Shown here: piece after piece, positions 54,616-64,000 of the stretch
Layout of the letters: the number at the start of each line of letters is the position of its first letter
Numbering within the stretch: the first letter of the stretch is position 1
From: Clostridia bacterium
GTDB taxonomy: Bacteria; Bacillota; Clostridia; Christensenellales; Borkfalkiaceae
Length of the DNA stretch: 64,000 nucleotides
Direction: 5' to 3'
Assembly: GCA_021202395.1 (NCBI GenBank)
Contig: JAJQDC010000062.1
Span: 62,001-126,000 of the forward strand
Notes under the pieces: model-generated
The model's database searches: none
What the model was told of the DNA's origin: nothing
The model's input: only the letters and a program-made list of their open reading frames with translations
Program-made: the position numbers and the translations under genes

Positions 54616-55877
54616 AGTTCACCGCTAAGGGCAGAAAGGGCGGTTGTCGGCTCCGAAAACATAGACAGCTGCTCATTGTGCTCTTCCGCTCCGCTGAGCA
54701 GCAGTGCAGATTTTATACTGCTTAAACTTCCGCTGCCGTAAAACTTACCCTTGCACGTAATAAAGTGTTTAGCCCTTTTTAATACTATGCGCATTTTTGC
54801 AAGATTATCAAAGTCAAGCCTGCCAAATTTTCTTGCTTCGGTAATTTTATATGCACTTTTTGCACCGATGCCTGGAACACGCAGCAGCATTTCAAGGGGA
54901 GCGGTATTTATCTCTACAGGGAACAGCTGCATATTTTTAAGCGCCCACGCACACTTTGGGTCGTATTCATCGCTTAAATTTTCTCCGTTTCCGCAAATTT
55001 CTTCCACGTCAAAGCCGTAAAATCGTATAAGCCAGTCTGCCTGGTAAAGCCTGTGTTCTCTCAGCAGCCCTGCGGGTTTTGCAGGCAAAAGCGGGCTTTG
55101 TACTACGGGCACGTAAGAAGAGTAGTATACCCTTTTAAGCCCGATGTTGCGGTACATATATTCTGTAAGACGCAGTATCTGCCCGTCGCTTTCGGGTGAA
55201 GCTCCTATAATCATCTGCGTGGTTTGCCCTGCGGGGATAGATTTGTTGCGCTTAATTTTATTCTCTTTATCGTAAAGCTGAGCGCTGCGCAGTTTCTGCA
55301 TGGGTACAATAATGCTGTTCTTTGTTTTTTGCGGGGCAAGAAGCTTTAAAGATTTTTCTGAAGGGAGTTCTATGTTGTAGCTCATTCTGTCTGCATACTT
55401 TGCGGCTTTAAGCGCAAGATCGTCGTTGCAGTGCGGAATGCCCTTTATATGTATATAGCCGTTAAAATGGTACTCTTTCCGCAATTTTATTGCCGTTTCC
55501 GTTAAAAGTTCCATGGTTCTGTCAGGCGAGCCGAATACTGCCGAAGACAAAAATAACCCTTCTATATAATTGCGTTTATAAAAATTTATGGTAAGCTCGC
55601 AGATATCTTCAGGCGAGATGCTCGCTCTTTTTACGTCTGCACTGCGCCTGTTGGGGCAGTATTCGCAGTCGTAAATGCAGTCGTTGCTCATAAGAATTTT
55701 TAAAAGGGAAATACATCTTCCGTCGGGGGTAAAGGAGTGGCATATCCCGCCGACGGAAGCGTTACCGATTCCCCCGTTTGTGTTCGCCCTGCGCGATCCG
55801 GAGGAAGAGCAGGACACATCGTATTTTGCGCTCTCTGTTAAAATTTGTAAAGTTGTTGCGTCTAACATATTTTGCAT
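54612..55877 (-). CDS. Putative DNA modification/repair radical SAM protein (TIGR03916-like)
   Basis: NDCIYDCEYCPNR radical SAM motif, ATTQIL start, C-terminal LLRVPGIGAKSAYKI helix-hairpin-helix. Confidence 0.85.
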   Translation of the reverse strand: MQNMLDATTLQILTESAKYDVSCSSSGSRRANTNGGIGNASVGGICHSFTPDGRCISLLKILMSNDCIYDCEYCPNRRSADVKRASISPEDICELTINFYKRNYIEGLFLSSAVFGSPDRTMELLTETAIKLRKEYHFNGYIHIKGIPHCNDDLALKAAKYADRMSYNIELPSEKSLKLLAPQKTKNSIIVPMQKLRSAQLYDKENKIKRNKSIPAGQTTQMIIGASPESDGQILRLTEYMYRNIGLKRVYYSSYVPVVQSPLLPAKPAGLLREHRLYQADWLIRFYGFDVEEICGNGENLSDEYDPKCAWALKNMQLFPVEINTAPLEMLLRVPGIGAKSAYKITEARKFGRLDFDNLAKMRIVLKRAKHFITCKGKFYGSGSLSSIKSALLLSGAEEHNEQLSMFSEPTTALSALSGEL

Positions 55878-56162
55878 CCCGCTTAACGTTTATCGGCGGC
55901 AATAAAACCCGAAGCCGCTGCTTAAAACGTATGTTCTATAGATTTATTATACTACGCATAAAACGGCTTGTCAAACATTCGTTTTAAAGTTTTATATAAA
56001 ATTCTTGTTTGCTGTGCATAAATTAAAAAAATTAAATTATTTTTTCACAAATTTTTCATACATATATAAATTTTATTTGGTAATATTTAAACGTAGATGT
56101 TTTACTTATAGCTTTGTAAGGTTAAAAATAATTATAATATAAAATATTAAGGCGGAAGAATA

Positions 56163-56834
56163 ATGAAAGTTCTTATTGTAGATGACGAAGAAATGATACG
56201 CAACGTGCTTAAAGAATACGTAGAGTTTGAAGGCAACGAAGCATATGAAGCCTGCGACGGCATGGAGGCTGTAAGAATGTGCCGCGATAACGATTACGAC
56301 ATGATTCTTATGGACGTAATGATGCCGAAGTTAGACGGCTTTTCCGCCGTTAAAGAAATTAAAAAGAATAAAGACATACCTGTAATTATGCTGTCTGCCC
56401 GCGGGGAAGAATACGATAAACTTTTCGGCTTTGAAATAGGGGTAGACGATTACGTAACCAAGCCGTTTTCTCCCAAAGAACTAATGGCTCGTATAAACGC
56501 TGTAACAAAGCGCCGCTCTGCAGAACAGGCAGAAGGCAAAAACGACGTTGTTCAGTTTGAAGGGCTTGTTATAGATATGGCAGGCAGAAACGTTTACGTA
56601 GACGGAGAAAAGGCAGAACTTACCCCCAAGGAATACGAAATTTTATTTTACTTTGTAAAGAACAAAGGTATTGCGCTCACACGTGAAAAACTTTTGATGG
56701 ACGTATGGGGGTTCGATTTTTACGGCGACGACAGAACGGTAGACACACACATCAAGATGTTGCGTTCCAACCTTAAACAGTACAGAAAGTTTATAGTAAC
56801 TTTGCGGGGGCTGGGATACAAATTTGAAGTCTGA
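56163..56834 (+). CDS. OmpR-family response regulator
   Basis: MKVLIVDDEEMIRNVL...ILMDVMMPKLDGF...winged-helix C terminus. Confidence 0.95.
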   Translation: MKVLIVDDEEMIRNVLKEYVEFEGNEAYEACDGMEAVRMCRDNDYDMILMDVMMPKLDGFSAVKEIKKNKDIPVIMLSARGEEYDKLFGFEIGVDDYVTKPFSPKELMARINAVTKRRSAEQAEGKNDVVQFEGLVIDMAGRNVYVDGEKAELTPKEYEILFYFVKNKGIALTREKLLMDVWGFDFYGDDRTVDTHIKMLRSNLKQYRKFIVTLRGLGYKFEV

Positions 56835-58278
56835 AAAAAAGAAAAAGTATAAGCGCCCTAAAAATCTGAATATAATGCTGTGGCGTAACTTTTGCCTGTT
56901 TTCGCTGCTGATAATTCTTGTAGTAGGTATTATCTGCTACTTTGTTGTTAGCAATTCGTTGTCTTCTTACGTGCAGGCTAAAATGCGTACCGTTGGCTCA
57001 GAAGTAAGCGAAATGCTTGATAATTCTTCACCTGTCGATGAAAACGCGCTTACACAGTATATTAACGGGCAATGCTTTCTTAACGGAATAAATATAGTAG
57101 TCATCACGCAGGACGGGGTGATACTTTTGCCTAACGATATAAGCGCGGTAGAAGCTGGCTACTGGTCGGGTGTAGAAGTTACCGTGTACGAAAAGCTTTC
57201 CGGCTCAGACCTTACCGATGTTTTGTTCAAGGTAGATAACGCTTACATTTATGCAATGCAGACGAGCTATGCTGCACATAGCGGCAGTACGTCTTACTTA
57301 GTAATAAGTTATGCGCTTGAAGTGGCAAACAATGCAGTAAATTCAGTGCAGAGTTACCTTATAATAATAGGCATATTTATTATTTTAATTGCGTTTCTGG
57401 TTTCTTACGGCATTGCGCAAAAGATATCAGATCCGTTAAAACGGCTTACGGCTACGGCAAATAAAATGGCAAAAGGCGATTATAGCGTAAAGTTTGCTTC
57501 TACCGAATACCAGGAAATAGCCCAGCTGTCTGACACGCTTAACTATGCCAAAGACGAAATAAAAAAGACAGACGACTTCCAGAAAGAACTTCTGGCAAAC
57601 GTATCGCACGATTTAAAGACGCCTCTTACCATGATAAAGGCTTACGCCTCTATGATACAGGAAATATCGGGCGACGACCCTGAAAAGCGCAACCAGCATC
57701 TGCAGGTTATAATAGACGAATCTGACAGGCTTACGGGGCTGGTTAACGACCTGTTAAACGTATCTAAAATCAGTTCTGACGTAGACCAGATAAACAAGAA
57801 AGTATTCAATCTTACCGAGTTTTTATTTGGCATTCTGCGTAAGTTTGAATATTTGCAGGACACGCAGGGCTATTCATTTTATGCTGATATAGACGCAGAC
57901 CTTTACACCTATGCCGATGAAGAAAAAATCGGCCAGGTGCTTTACAACCTTATTTCCAATGCAGTAAACTACACCGGGCAGGATAAAAAAGTATTTATAA
58001 GCCTTAAGCTTGACGTGGCGGAAAACCGCATAAAGTTCAGCGTAAGGGATACGGGTAAAGGCATAAAAAAGGAAGAAATACCTTCTATCTGGAACAGGTA
58101 CTACAGGGCTAAAGAAGAGCACGCCCGCCCGGTAAAAGGCACGGGACTGGGGCTTTCTATAGTAAAAACCATATTAGAAAAGCATTCCTTTAACTTTGGC
58201 GTAGAGTCAGAAGAAGGCAAGGGTTCAACATTCTGGGTAGATTTCCCCGAAGTTGACGCCGAAGTTCCTGCAGATTAA
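56824..58278 (+). CDS. HAMP-domain sensor histidine kinase
   Basis: ANVSHDLKTPLTMIKAYASMI, NLISNAVNYT, GTGLGLSIVKTILEKH; overlaps RR gene. Confidence 0.94.
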   Translation: MKSEKKKKYKRPKNLNIMLWRNFCLFSLLIILVVGIICYFVVSNSLSSYVQAKMRTVGSEVSEMLDNSSPVDENALTQYINGQCFLNGINIVVITQDGVILLPNDISAVEAGYWSGVEVTVYEKLSGSDLTDVLFKVDNAYIYAMQTSYAAHSGSTSYLVISYALEVANNAVNSVQSYLIIIGIFIILIAFLVSYGIAQKISDPLKRLTATANKMAKGDYSVKFASTEYQEIAQLSDTLNYAKDEIKKTDDFQKELLANVSHDLKTPLTMIKAYASMIQEISGDDPEKRNQHLQVIIDESDRLTGLVNDLLNVSKISSDVDQINKKVFNLTEFLFGILRKFEYLQDTQGYSFYADIDADLYTYADEEKIGQVLYNLISNAVNYTGQDKKVFISLKLDVAENRIKFSVRDTGKGIKKEEIPSIWNRYYRAKEEHARPVKGTGLGLSIVKTILEKHSFNFGVESEEGKGSTFWVDFPEVDAEVPAD

Positions 58279-58286
58279 TATATTAA

Positions 58287-58320
58287 CCAACCCGCCGTAT
58301 TTTATATACGGCGGTAATTT
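58287..58320 (+). terminator. Terminator hairpin
   Basis: CCGCCGTATTTTATATACGGCGGTAATTTT. Confidence 0.75.
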
Positions 58321-58399
58321 TGTATTGTAAATCAGCTTAACTTGTGATACAATATTATACAAATTTATCTTTGTTTTACAATTATTGCTTGGCGTTAAT

Positions 58400-59089
58400 A
58401 TGAAAGAGTTACAGCTTAAAAATAAAAAGATTATAATGCAAAAACTTATGCCGTTCGGGTTTAAAGAGTGCGGCGGTAAATACGTTTATACGCAGGATAT
58501 TTTAAACGGGCAGTTCAATCTGCAGATACAGGTCTTGCAGGAAGATAAAATTTGTACCCGTCTTACAGAAAATGACGTCGGGGAAGAGTATGTCCTTCAT
58601 CTTTATCCTGCGGCAACGGGTGAATTTGTCGGCAGCGTAAGGGCAGGTTATAACGCCGTGTTAGAAAAATTTATAAGAGAATGCTGCGAGACGGAAATTT
58701 TTAAATGCGGACAAACTAAAGAAGTAATTAATTACGTAAGAGAAAAATATTGCAATGAACTTGAATTTTTATGGCAAAAATTCCCCGATTGCGCAGTGTT
58801 CCGCAGGCAAGACACCAATACATGGTACGGTATAATTCTTACCGTGTCGCGCGCAAAGCTCGGCTTAAACAGCAAAGAAGCGGCAGAAGTTTTAGATTTA
58901 CGCATACTACCAGAAGATATGGATCTGGTTGTAGACGGTAAAAAATATTTTTACGGTTACCATATGAATAAAAAAAGCTGGTATACCATTGTGTTAGACG
59001 GCAGTGTTCCCACAGAAGAAATTTTTATGCGTATAGACAACAGTTACAGCCTTGCAGCGCAAAAGAAGGGTAAGAGCAAAACAAAATAG
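58400..59089 (+). CDS. MmcQ/YjbR family-like protein with extra N-terminal domain
   Basis: FPDCAVFRRQDTNTWYGIILTVSRAKLGL...LPEDMDLVVDGKKYFYGYHMNKKSWYTIVLDGSVPTEEIFMRIDNSY. Confidence 0.75.
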   Translation: MKELQLKNKKIIMQKLMPFGFKECGGKYVYTQDILNGQFNLQIQVLQEDKICTRLTENDVGEEYVLHLYPAATGEFVGSVRAGYNAVLEKFIRECCETEIFKCGQTKEVINYVREKYCNELEFLWQKFPDCAVFRRQDTNTWYGIILTVSRAKLGLNSKEAAEVLDLRILPEDMDLVVDGKKYFYGYHMNKKSWYTIVLDGSVPTEEIFMRIDNSYSLAAQKKGKSKTK

Positions 59090-59212
59090 TTATAATTGCA
59101 CATATGGTTTATACTTTTTTACATCCGTCTGTATCAGTTAAAAAAAGCTTGCCTATAATTTAATTATGCGATAAAATGTTTAATGCGGTAAAAAAATATA
59201 CGGTAAAATACT

Positions 59213-61189
59213 ATGCAGTTTAAGTTACATTCAAAATTCCAGCCTACCGGCGACCAGCCGCAGGCTATAGAAAAACTGACCGAAGGCGTGTTAGACGGCA
59301 TCCGCACGCAGGTGCTTGTCGGCGTTACTGGCAGCGGCAAAACGTTTACTATGGCAAATATAATTAAAAACGTAAACCGCCCCACGCTTGTAATTGCGCA
59401 CAACAAAACGCTTGCCGCACAGCTCTGCAACGAATTCAGAGAATTCTTCCCCGAAAACAGGGTAGAATACTTTGTCTCTTATTACGACTATTATCAGCCA
59501 GAAAGTTATATTCCTTCTTCTGATACCTATATAGAAAAGGATATGAGCTTAAATGACGAGATAGATAAACTCCGTAACTCTGCTACAAGTTCTTTGGGCG
59601 AAAGGGAAGACGTTATTGTTGTTGCGTCTGTCTCCTGTATATACGGTCTGGGTGCGCCCGAAGAGTACTTCCGTCTTTCTATATCTTTAAGACCGGGGAT
59701 GGAACTTGAAAGGGATGAACTTATACGGCGGCTGGTGGAAATCCAGTACCAGCGCAGGGATATAGATTTTCAAAGAGCTTCTTTCCGCGTCCGCGGGGAT
59801 ACCGTAGATATAATGCCCGCAAGCAATTCTGAAGTTGCCATAAGGGTAGAATTTTTCGGCGACGAAGTAGACAGAATCTGCGAGACGGACGCCGTTACGG
59901 GCAACGTTATTTCAGAACTTAAGCACGTTCTTATATTCCCCGCAAGCCACTATGCGGTAGGTTCCCAAAAACTTGAAAATGCGCTTTCGGTAATAGAAAT
60001 GGATATGAAGGAAGAGGTAAAAGCCTTCCGTGATGCCGGTAAGCCGTTAGAGGCAGAGCGGCTTGAACAGCGCACCACGTTCGACCTTGAAATGATGCGG
60101 GAGATCGGCTATTGCAGCGGGGTAGAAAATTACAGCCGTTACTTTGACGGCAGAAGCCCCGGTGAGCCGTCTTTTACCCTTTTAGATTACTTTCCGCAGG
60201 GTAAATTTTTGGTGTTTATAGACGAAAGCCATATGACCATCCCGCAGATAAGGGCTATGTACCACGGAGACCGTTCCCGCAAAGAAAATCTTGTAAACTA
60301 CGGTTTCCGTTTAAAATCTGCATACGATAACCGCCCGCTTACGTTTGAAGAATTTGACGAAAGGATACCGCAGCTCATCTGCGTTTCGGCAACGCCCGCA
60401 CCGTACGAACTGGAACAGTCGGGGCAGACGGTAGAACAGCTTATCCGCCCCACGGGGCTGCTGGACCCCTTGATTGATGTAAGACCTACCAAAAGGCAGA
60501 TAGACGACTTATACGGCGAAATAAACAAAGAGATTGCTGCCGGCGGCAGGGTGCTTGTAACCACCATGACAAAGCGCATGGCAGAAAGTTTAACCGATTA
60601 CTTAAAGGAGCATAACCTTAAAGTGCGCTATATGCACAGCGATATAGACGCATTGGAGCGTATAGATATTATTAACGGTCTGCGCAGCGGCGAGTTTGAC
60701 GTTTTGTGCGGTATCAACCTTTTAAGGGAAGGGCTTGACCTGCCCGAAGTACGGCTGGTTGCCATTTTAGACGCCGATAAAGAGGGTTTTCTGCGCAGCG
60801 AAACGGCTTTGGTGCAGACGGTAGGCAGGGCGGCGAGAAACGCCGACGGCAGGGTTATAATGTACGCAGACGTGATGACGGGCAGCATGAAGCGCGCCAT
60901 AGACGAAACGCAAAGAAGGCGCGAAGTGCAGGATGCTTATAACAAAGAACACGGGATTATACCTAAAACCATTGTAAAAGAAGTAAAGAGCACACTTTCT
61001 ATAACAGGTAAAAAGCTTGCAGGCGACGATATAAAAGCTTCCGACATACCCGCCGAAATAGAAAAGCTAAAAGCGCTTATGAAGGTTGCTTCTGACCAGC
61101 TTGACTTTGAAAAGGCAATAGAGATACGCGATACCATATCGCAGCTGAAAAAGAGAATGAAAATGAGGGGAGCAAAAACTCCCGATTAA
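59213..61189 (+). CDS. uvrB: Excinuclease ABC subunit B
   Basis: [32 protein letters not shown]-like motif, [15 protein letters not shown]-terminal UVR motif. Confidence 0.95.
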   Translation: MQFKLHSKFQPTGDQPQAIEKLTEGVLDGIRTQVLVGVTGSGKTFTMANIIKNVNRPTLVIAHNKTLAAQLCNEFREFFPENRVEYFVSYYDYYQPESYIPSSDTYIEKDMSLNDEIDKLRNSATSSLGEREDVIVVASVSCIYGLGAPEEYFRLSISLRPGMELERDELIRRLVEIQYQRRDIDFQRASFRVRGDTVDIMPASNSEVAIRVEFFGDEVDRICETDAVTGNVISELKHVLIFPASHYAVGSQKLENALSVIEMDMKEEVKAFRDAGKPLEAERLEQRTTFDLEMMREIGYCSGVENYSRYFDGRSPGEPSFTLLDYFPQGKFLVFIDESHMTIPQIRAMYHGDRSRKENLVNYGFRLKSAYDNRPLTFEEFDERIPQLICVSATPAPYELEQSGQTVEQLIRPTGLLDPLIDVRPTKRQIDDLYGEINKEIAAGGRVLVTTMTKRMAESLTDYLKEHNLKVRYMHSDIDALERIDIINGLRSGEFDVLCGINLLREGLDLPEVRLVAILDADKEGFLRSETALVQTVGRAARNADGRVIMYADVMTGSMKRAIDETQRRREVQDAYNKEHGIIPKTIVKEVKSTLSITGKKLAGDDIKASDIPAEIEKLKALMKVASDQLDFEKAIEIRDTISQLKKRMKMRGAKTPD

Positions 61190-61193
61190 AAAA

Positions 61194-64000
61194 ATGATAG
61201 AAGAAATTTACGTAAAAGGCGCAAAAGAAAATAACTTAAAAAATATAGACGTACACATTCCCCGCAACACGCTTACTGTGTTTACGGGGCTTTCGGGCAG
61301 CGGTAAATCTACGCTTGCATTCGATACGATTTTTGCAGAAGGGCAAAGGCGGTATATCGAAAGTTTATCGTCTTATGCAAGGCAATTTTTGGGGCAGATG
61401 GAAAAGCCCGACGTAGAACTTATAGAAGGGCTTTCCCCCGCGATATCCATAGACCAGAAGACTACTTCGCACAACCCCCGTTCCACGGTGGGTACGGTAA
61501 CGGAAATTTACGATTACTTCCGTCTGCTTTTTGCAAGGGTAGGCATTCCCCATTGCCCCAAATGCGGCAGAGAGATAAGAAAACAGTCTGTAGACGAAAT
61601 TGCAGACCGTGTGCTTGCAATGCCTGCAGGCAGTAAAATTATGGTAGAAGCCCCCGTTGCCCGCGGCAAAAAGGGAGAGTTTGTAAAGGAGCTTGCTTCC
61701 TATAAAAAGAGCGGCTTCGGCAGGGTAAAGATAGATGGCAACACCTACGATTTACAGGAAGATATTAAGCTTGAAAAAAATATCAGGCACAATATTTCTG
61801 TTATTGTAGACAGGCTTGTCATAAAGGAAGGGCTTACAAAGCGCCTTACCGACAGCCTGGAAAGCGCTTTAAAACTTTCTGACGGGTTGGTAATAATAGA
61901 TGACGGCGTGAAGGAAGATCTTTATTCCACCAATTACGCCTGCCCCGACTGCGGAATTTCCATAGAGGAAATAGAACCCCGTTTATTTTCCTTCAACACA
62001 CCTTGGGGTGCCTGCCCCGAATGTTCAGGGTTGGGCTTTAAACAGGTGGTAGACCCCGACCTGATTTGCCAGGATAAAAACAAAACCCTGCGCGAAGGGG
62101 CAATAAAAGCTACCGGCTGGATGTTAGATCCTCCGCAAGTTACACAGATGTATATTTCTTCGCTTGCCAAGACATACAACTTTTCTATGGACGTGCCTGT
62201 AAAAGATTTACCGGAGGAAGTGTACAACCTGCTTATGTACGGCAACGGCGGCGAAGAGATTGATTTAGATTACAACGCTTACCACTACAAGGGAACGTAT
62301 AAAACGGCATGGGAAGGTTTTGTAAACCATCTGCAGCGCAGGTACAACAACACTTCTTCTGAAGGGGTAAAGTGGGACATAGAGCGCTATATGCGCACAA
62401 CCGACTGCCCCGTATGCCACGGCAAAAGGCTTAAAAAAGAAGCGTTAGCCGTAACAGTGGGCGGTAAAAATATTGCTCAGATTTGCGATATGTCTATAGA
62501 TGATTTATCTGATTTTGCAGACTTTTCTTTCTTTACTCCCACAGAGCATATGATTGCCGACAGCATAATAAAAGAGATAGACAGCCGTATGAACTTTTTA
62601 AAGAACGTGGGGCTTGGATATCTTACTTTGTCGCGGAACGCAGCTACCCTTTCTGGCGGGGAAAGCCAGCGTATAAGGCTGGCTACCCAGATCGGCAGTG
62701 CGCTTACTGGTGTGTTATATATCCTTGACGAGCCGTCTATAGGTCTTCATCAGCGTGATAACGAAAAATTGCTCAATTCATTAAAGGGCTTAAGGGATAT
62801 CGGCAACACGCTCATCGTGGTGGAACACGACGAAGATACCATGCGCGCTGCTGATTATATAGTGGATATCGGACCTATGGCAGGCGTACACGGCGGCGAA
62901 GTTGTAGCCTGCGGCACGGTAGAAGATATTATGGCGGAACCGCGCTCCATTACGGGTGATTTTCTTGCCGGCAGAAGAAAAATTGAAGTGCCCGCCGTAA
63001 GGTCTGTACCCGACGGCAGATATTTAAAAGTCAAAGGCGGCAGGCAGAATAATCTTAAAAATATAGACGTGGAAGTTCCCGCAGGGCTTATTACGGCGGT
63101 AACAGGTGTCTCCGGTTCGGGTAAATCAAGCCTTGTAAACGAGATTATTTACCCTTACCTTGCAAATAATTTAAACGGCGCAAAGCAGGCTTTGGGCAAG
63201 TTTGACAACATAGAAGGGCTTGAATATTTTGATAAGGTAATAGCTATAGACCAACAGCCGATAGGCAGAACTCCCCGAAGCAACCCTGCAACGTATACGG
63301 GTGTGTTCACGATGATACGCGATCTTTTTGCTGCAACGCCTGACGCCAAAGAAAGGGGTTACAAGAGCGGAAGATTCTCTTTTAACGTAAAGGGCGGCAG
63401 ATGCGAACACTGCGAAGGCGACGGCATTTTAAAGATAGAGATGCACTTTTTGCCCGATATTTATGTTCCCTGCGAAGTGTGCGGCGGCAAGCGGTACAAC
63501 AGGGAGACGTTAGAAGTTAAATATAAAGGTAAGTCTATAGCCGACGTGTTGGATATGACGGTAGAAGACGCTGCCGAATTTTTCAAGCCGATATCTACAA
63601 TTTACTCAAAACTTTCTACTTTGGTAGATGTAGGGCTCGGCTATATAAAACTTGGGCAGAGCGCAACTACCCTTTCGGGCGGCGAAGCGCAAAGGGTAAA
63701 GCTTGCAACCGAACTTTCTAAACGCAGCACGGGGAAGACGTTTTATATATTGGACGAGCCTACCACAGGACTGCATAGTTACGACGTGGATAAGCTTATT
63801 AAAATACTTTCCCGTCTGCGTGAAGGCGGCAATACAGTGCTTGTTATTGAGCACAACCTTGACGTTATAAAAAATGCCGACTGGATAATAGATTTAGGTC
63901 CCGAAGGGGGCGACAAGGGCGGTACAATAGTTGCAACAGGCTCACCCGAAGACGTAGCTCAAAACCCCGCCAGCAGCACGGGATTATTCCTTAAAAAGGT
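61194..64000 (+). CDS. uvrA: Excinuclease ABC subunit A, 3'-truncated by window edge
   Basis: MIEEIYVKGAKENNLKNIDVHIPRNTLTVFTGLSGSGKSTLAFDTIFAEGQRRYIESLSSYARQFLGQM; open to window end, hence absent from ORF track. Confidence 0.95.
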   Translation, partial: MIEEIYVKGAKENNLKNIDVHIPRNTLTVFTGLSGSGKSTLAFDTIFAEGQRRYIESLSSYARQFLGQMEKPDVELIEGLSPAISIDQKTTSHNPRSTVGTVTEIYDYFRLLFARVGIPHCPKCGREIRKQSVDEIADRVLAMPAGSKIMVEAPVARGKKGEFVKELASYKKSGFGRVKIDGNTYDLQEDIKLEKNIRHNISVIVDRLVIKEGLTKRLTDSLESALKLSDGLVIIDDGVKEDLYSTNYACPDCGISIEEIEPRLFSFNTPWGACPECSGLGFKQVVDPDLICQDKNKTLREGAIKATGWMLDPPQVTQMYISSLAKTYNFSMDVPVKDLPEEVYNLLMYGNGGEEIDLDYNAYHYKGTYKTAWEGFVNHLQRRYNNTSSEGVKWDIERYMRTTDCPVCHGKRLKKEALAVTVGGKNIAQICDMSIDDLSDFADFSFFTPTEHMIADSIIKEIDSRMNFLKNVGLGYLTLSRNAATLSGGESQRIRLATQIGSALTGVLYILDEPSIGLHQRDNEKLLNSLKGLRDIGNTLIVVEHDEDTMRAADYIVDIGPMAGVHGGEVVACGTVEDIMAEPRSITGDFLAGRRKIEVPAVRSVPDGRYLKVKGGRQNNLKNIDVEVPAGLITAVTGVSGSGKSSLVNEIIYPYLANNLNGAKQALGKFDNIEGLEYFDKVIAIDQQPIGRTPRSNPATYTGVFTMIRDLFAATPDAKERGYKSGRFSFNVKGGRCEHCEGDGILKIEMHFLPDIYVPCEVCGGKRYNRETLEVKYKGKSIADVLDMTVEDAAEFFKPISTIYSKLSTLVDVGLGYIKLGQSATTLSGGEAQRVKLATELSKRSTGKTFYILDEPTTGLHSYDVDKLIKILSRLREGGNTVLVIEHNLDVIKNADWIIDLGPEGGDKGGTIVATGSPEDVAQNPASSTGLFLKK

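Noticed and set aside
59204-59213. UvrB as another leaderless gene (TAAAAT 3 nt before ATG)
   Set aside because: No acceptable -35 for that -10; a better promoter TTGCCT-17-TAAAAT lies approx. 35 nt upstream, giving a short SD-less leader instead.
1-64000. CRISPR arrays, complete IS elements, prophage or tRNA genes
   Set aside because: No regularly spaced repeats, intact transposase, phage structural gene or tRNA-like cloverleaf was found by reading; not exhaustively computed.

Overview
The window is about 64 kb of a low-to-moderate GC Firmicutes/Clostridia-like chromosome (sigK, Rnf complex, T-box, Bacillus-type SRP RNA). Most of it is densely packed housekeeping genes: gltX, tyrS, pheST, fumarate hydratase, prs, pth, mfd, uppP, mrp, uvrBA, and a complete rnfCDGEAB cluster with ApbE, FMN-binding lipoprotein, NusG-II and Gx-transporter genes nearby. 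There are small accessory patches: an RM-like cluster and an intergenic region with repeats and a candidate sRNA. There is no CRISPR array, intact prophage, IS element or tRNA that I can support. Top observations: (1) upstream of tyrS, a perfectly spaced promoter drives a leaderless 24-codon ORF with 8 Tyr codons, followed by mutually exclusive protector / antiterminator / terminator hairpins, which is the layout of a tyrosine leader-peptide attenuator; (2) several promoters place the predicted transcription start on or within a few nt of an ATG, suggesting leaderless mRNAs; (3) an RM-like cluster whose methyltransferase is split by one in-frame TAA while its neighbouring nuclease-like ORF is open; (4) a candidate approx. 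90-nt sRNA with a bidirectional-type terminator; (5) a tandemly duplicated FMN-binding lipoprotein next to ApbE and Rnf. Product names come from reading the translations and recalling families; no database search was run.
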